In this document: one piece after another, positions 14,396 through 16,382 of the stretch
Numbering within the stretch: the first letter of the stretch is position 1
Layout of the letters: the number at the start of each line of letters is the position of its first letter
Position numbers and translations under genes: made by a program
Assembly (NCBI GenBank): GCA_017475785.1
Contig: JAFVEX010000155.1
Location: 1 to 16,382 of the forward strand
Origin: Eubacterium sp.
GTDB taxonomy: Bacteria > Bacillota_A > Clostridia > Lachnospirales > Lachnospiraceae
Length of the DNA: 16,382 nt
Direction of reading: 5' to 3'
The notes under the pieces: model-generated
Told to the model about the DNA's origin: nothing
Databases searched by the model: none
The model's input: only the letters and a program-made list of their open reading frames with translations

Positions 14396-15241
14396 GCGGA
14401 ATCCGTGCCGCTGCCGGATATCCTGAATCTGCGCGATCATCGCGGGAATATCTTCATTTAAATTGCCTTTCAGCAGCATGTAATTCGACGCGTGATTCGC
14501 GCGGAACACGGTTCCTTCCGAATCTACATTAGAGAGGAACAGTTCCATCTCATCCACAACCTCCTCCGGTGTGAGCAGCTCCATCCTGCCGCTCGCGATC
14601 TCGTCGACGATCGGTGCCGGCTCCTCTACCATCAGTGTCAGGAAGCCCACATATTCCGGCTTCATCTCAGAAATCGCCTGCGCGCTCGCGATCGCGTGCT
14701 CCCTGAGCCGCTCACGTCCGCCCAGACCGGAAATCAGCGTCACAGACGCCTGAATACCTGCCGCCTTCAGCTTTTTGCCAGCCTCAATTATCTGCGCTGC
14801 CGTCGCGCCCTTCTTCACCCGGCGCAGCACTTCGTCGTCACCGGACTCCAGTCCCATGTAGACCATCTCCAGTCCTGCCTCATTCAGTTCCCGGAGTTCT
14901 TCCGGCGTCTTGCGGAGAATGTCATGCGGAGCGCCGTAGGAAGTGATGCGCTCGGCAGATGGAAACCGCGCCCGCAGTAGGCCGAGGATCTCTTTGAGCT
15001 GCGGCGTCGGGATCACGAGCGCGTCCCCGTCCGCCAGGAAGATCCGCCGGATATTATCGCCGTAAACACTGAATACCTCTTCAATATCGGCCCGGATCTC
15101 GTCCATCTTGCGGATGCGGAACTGTTTTTCCTTGTACATTGTACAGAAAGTGCAGTCGTTGTGCGCGCATCCGATCGTCACCTGCAGTATAAAGCTGCGC
15201 GCCTCGCTGGGCGGTCTGTAAACCATTCCTTCATATCTCAT
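14372..15241 (-). CDS. Radical SAM protein with CX4CX2C cluster motif
   Basis: About 289 residues. From ATG at 15241 the cluster cysteines are C25, C30 and C33 (GCAHNDCTFCTMY), a CX4CX2C spacing instead of the usual CX3CX2C. The following KEKQFRIRKMDEIRADIEEV, IFLADGDAL, YMGLESGDDEVLRRVKKG and VTLISGLGG are typical of Elp3/MiaB/HemN-like radical SAM barrels (COG1032-like). Its substrate is unknown to me; there is no extra cluster domain or B12-binding domain. GGAGG (15250-15254) lies 8 nt before ATG at 15241; an upstream GTG at 15259 overlaps the preceding gene and is less likely. It follows the birA-like gene by 14 bp, so the two are probably co-transcribed. Confidence 0.88.
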   Translation of the reverse strand: MRYEGMVYRPPSEARSFILQVTIGCAHNDCTFCTMYKEKQFRIRKMDEIRADIEEVFSVYGDNIRRIFLADGDALVIPTPQLKEILGLLRARFPSAERITSYGAPHDILRKTPEELRELNEAGLEMVYMGLESGDDEVLRRVKKGATAAQIIEAGKKLKAAGIQASVTLISGLGGRERLREHAIASAQAISEMKPEYVGFLTLMVEEPAPIVDEIASGRMELLTPEEVVDEMELFLSNVDSEGTVFRANHASNYMLLKGNLNEDIPAMIAQIQDIRQRHGFRAERWRAL

Positions 15242-15255
15242 TATTAATTCCTCCG

Positions 15256-16035
15256 TCACATCAGTGCCTTATAGCTTTCTTCCAGTGTCTCCTGCGTCCA
15301 GTCACGATCCAGCAGACAATTTAATATTTCTGCCGCGAGCCGGTTCCTGGAGATGCGCTCTGCCCCGTTTTCAGCCGCCTTCAGATGTTCTGTCAGAATT
15401 CCGATTCCGACGACAACCCACAGGACATCCCCGGTCTCTACCTCTGTTCCTGACTCCGTCAGGATCCCGCAGATTTTCTGCCCGTCTACATATAAATTGT
15501 TCAGCTCGCGGATTTCCGGACGGATTCCGCAGACAGCAGCAACCGCCCTGTGCGCGGCCACGGCCGCCAGCTTCGCAAACTGCTCCGGCACGCCCAGCAA
15601 AGACTCCTCCGGCCGCATGACAACACTCATATACAGGCCGCCCGACGGCGACAAAAAGCTGCTGGATCCTTTACCGGCACCAGCGCTCTGACTGTCCGCG
15701 GCGACCGCTGTACCATGTGCCGCGCCGGCAATCGCCAGTTCCTTCGCCGTGCGGCTGGTAGACGGCAGACAGTCATACACCTGCAGATACTCTGTGTAAG
15801 TCTGCTCTTTCAAAAAAGAAGCAATTCCCGCGCGCGTAAGCAGGTCACCTGCCCCCGTCAGGCAGTAGCCACTTCTGGTCACCGCCTCGATGACAAACCA
15901 CGGTTCCCGCAGCGAGAAAAGTGTCTTGCAGACTGCGTTCCGTGAAATATTCAGCTGGCCGGCGATTGCCTCACCGGAAAGATATGCCCCTCTGTGTTCC
16001 TCCAGAAGGGCAAGCACACGTTCCTTTGATGCCAT
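15256..16035 (-). CDS. BirA-like protein with degenerate ligase site and no C-terminal domain
   Basis: A 259-residue relative of biotin protein ligase BirA. Residues 1-60 form a winged helix (ISRNAVCKTL recognition helix, IEAVTRSGYCL wing), and 80-215 resemble the ligase core (STSRTAKEL, SPSGGLYMSVVMRP, NLYVDGQKICGILTES). Key positions differ: the GRGRxGR loop reads GAGKGSS (119-125), the KWxND motif reads RELNN (176-180), and GIGIN reads GIGIL (211-214). The usual C-terminal SH3-like domain is missing; the protein ends at residue 259 just before it. GGGAGA precedes ATG at 16035; a longer frame to 16158 would cover the promoter. A DNA-binding regulator without ligase activity is the best inference; a decaying paralogue is the alternative. 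Confidence 0.8.
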   Translation of the reverse strand: MASKERVLALLEEHRGAYLSGEAIAGQLNISRNAVCKTLFSLREPWFVIEAVTRSGYCLTGAGDLLTRAGIASFLKEQTYTEYLQVYDCLPSTSRTAKELAIAGAAHGTAVAADSQSAGAGKGSSSFLSPSGGLYMSVVMRPEESLLGVPEQFAKLAAVAAHRAVAAVCGIRPEIRELNNLYVDGQKICGILTESGTEVETGDVLWVVVGIGILTEHLKAAENGAERISRNRLAAEILNCLLDRDWTQETLEESYKALM

Positions 16036-16089
16036 CAGATCTCCCTGCTCATCGTTCAGCGATAAATACCCGCGGCGATTCAGGTTATT

Positions 16090-16101
16090 GTTTAAGTAAA
16101 C
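16090..16101. promoter_or_regulatory. 12-bp palindrome in birA-like leader, possible operator
   Basis: GTTTAAGTAAAC reads as GTTTA-AG-TAAAC, an inverted repeat with a 2-bp centre. It lies about 20-30 nt downstream of the expected transcription start from the promoter at 16130-16158 and upstream of the birA-like start. The position suits autoregulation by the gene's own winged-helix domain. Confidence 0.4.
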
Positions 16102-16129
16102 TGCATTGCCGCAGACGCTCTTTCTACAT

Positions 16130-16158
16130 ATTTTACGTTGTAAGGGGGATTCGGTCAA
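16130..16158 (-). promoter_or_regulatory. Sigma-A-type promoter of the birA-like gene
   Basis: On the minus strand TTGACC (16153-16158) and TAAAAT (16130-16135) are exactly 17 bp apart, each one base from consensus. It would give a leader of about 88 nt before ATG at 16035. It is the best promoter match in the window. Confidence 0.7.
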
Positions 16159-16202
16159 GTTTTATCAGATGTGCCTTATTTCTGGATTCTGTCAGATTTA
16201 TC

Positions 16203-16291
16203 TCCGGCAGGCCTGTTTTTTTCAAGGGGAACCGGTCGCACGTAGTACCGGCGTTGCGGATGTTCCCCTTGAAAAAAACAGGCCTGCCGGA
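16203..16291. repeat. Perfect 30-bp inverted repeat
   Basis: The arms at 16203-16232 and 16262-16291 are perfect reverse complements, with a 29-nt spacer. Each arm has a GC-rich outer part (CCGGCAGGCCTG), seven T or A, and CAAGGGGAAC or its complement. Inside the spacer CGCA (16237-16240) can pair with TGCG (16255-16258), extending the stem past a bulge and leaving a 14-nt loop. There is no T-run after either end, no transposase nearby and no obvious target-site duplication. It could be a MITE, a structured RNA or a two-way terminator for genes beyond the window edge. Confidence 0.85.
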
Positions 16292-16382
16292 AGTGTACTC
16301 GTTCGGGAATTGCAACTTCACTGCACTCAAAAAAACACCGTCAATATGGTATCACATACCTACGGGAAAAAACACACGAAAT
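16292..16382. other. Right edge, no gene recognised
   Basis: The remaining bases after the inverted repeat are AT-rich and hold no supported gene. A minus-strand frame through the repeat starts only at TTG and looks like chance. Confidence 0.4.

Noticed and set aside
16203..16291. Insertion sequence
   Set aside because: There is no transposase between or near the inverted repeats, and no target-site duplication was seen; a MITE remains possible.
16133..16330. Minus-strand open frame of 65 residues through the 30-bp inverted repeat
   Set aside because: It starts at TTG without a ribosome binding site and translates the inverted repeat; it also overlaps the birA-like promoter.

Overview
The window looks like a piece of an anaerobic Firmicutes (Clostridia) chromosome, most likely Lachnospiraceae-like. 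This is inferred from strong AGGAGG-type ribosome binding sites, high-GC protein-coding DNA with AT-rich promoters, an Ech-type energy-converting hydrogenase, radical SAM enzymes and a fused AroD-AroK. No rRNA, tRNA, CRISPR array, transposase or phage gene was seen. Most genes lie on the minus strand; only azlC-azlD-radical SAM (1118-3029) are on the plus strand.

Left part (1-3660): a minus-strand NUDIX hydrolase, a divergent plus-strand operon (azlC, azlD, TIGR01212/YhcC-type radical SAM), then a small minus-strand acidic protein of unknown function. This part is rich in short tandem repeats: a 41-bp array that overlaps the 3' end of the NUDIX gene, a 24-bp array just upstream of the same gene, and a 47-bp array that overlaps the 3' end of hypE. 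A hairpin-rich element of about 170 bp separates the converging radical SAM and small-protein genes.

Middle part (3644-11289, minus strand): a complete six-gene membrane-bound group 4 [NiFe] hydrogenase, echABCDEF, read from 11289 down to 6002. It is followed by a perfect 15-bp hairpin and then by the maturation genes hypC, hypD and hypE. The membrane subunits (EchA, EchB) should move ions, the small and large subunits (EchC, EchE) with EchD form the catalytic part, and EchF carries electrons from ferredoxin. HypCDE build the Fe(CN)2CO part of the active site. hypA, hypB and hypF are not in the window. The large subunit ends exactly at its metal-binding DPCxxCxxR motif, so it should need no maturation protease.

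Right part (11446-16382, minus strand): a small nitroreductase, an AroD-AroK fusion that probably starts at TTG, AroE, a radical SAM protein with CX4CX2C spacing, and a BirA-like protein. The BirA-like protein keeps its winged-helix domain but has lost most signature ligase residues and the C-terminal domain. Its upstream region has a good sigma-A-type promoter, a 12-bp palindrome in the probable leader, and a perfect 30-bp inverted repeat.

The points most worth follow-up are the tandem arrays grown from gene 3' ends (one with a compensatory stem change), the apparently catalytically dead BirA-like regulator, and the perfect 30-bp inverted repeat.
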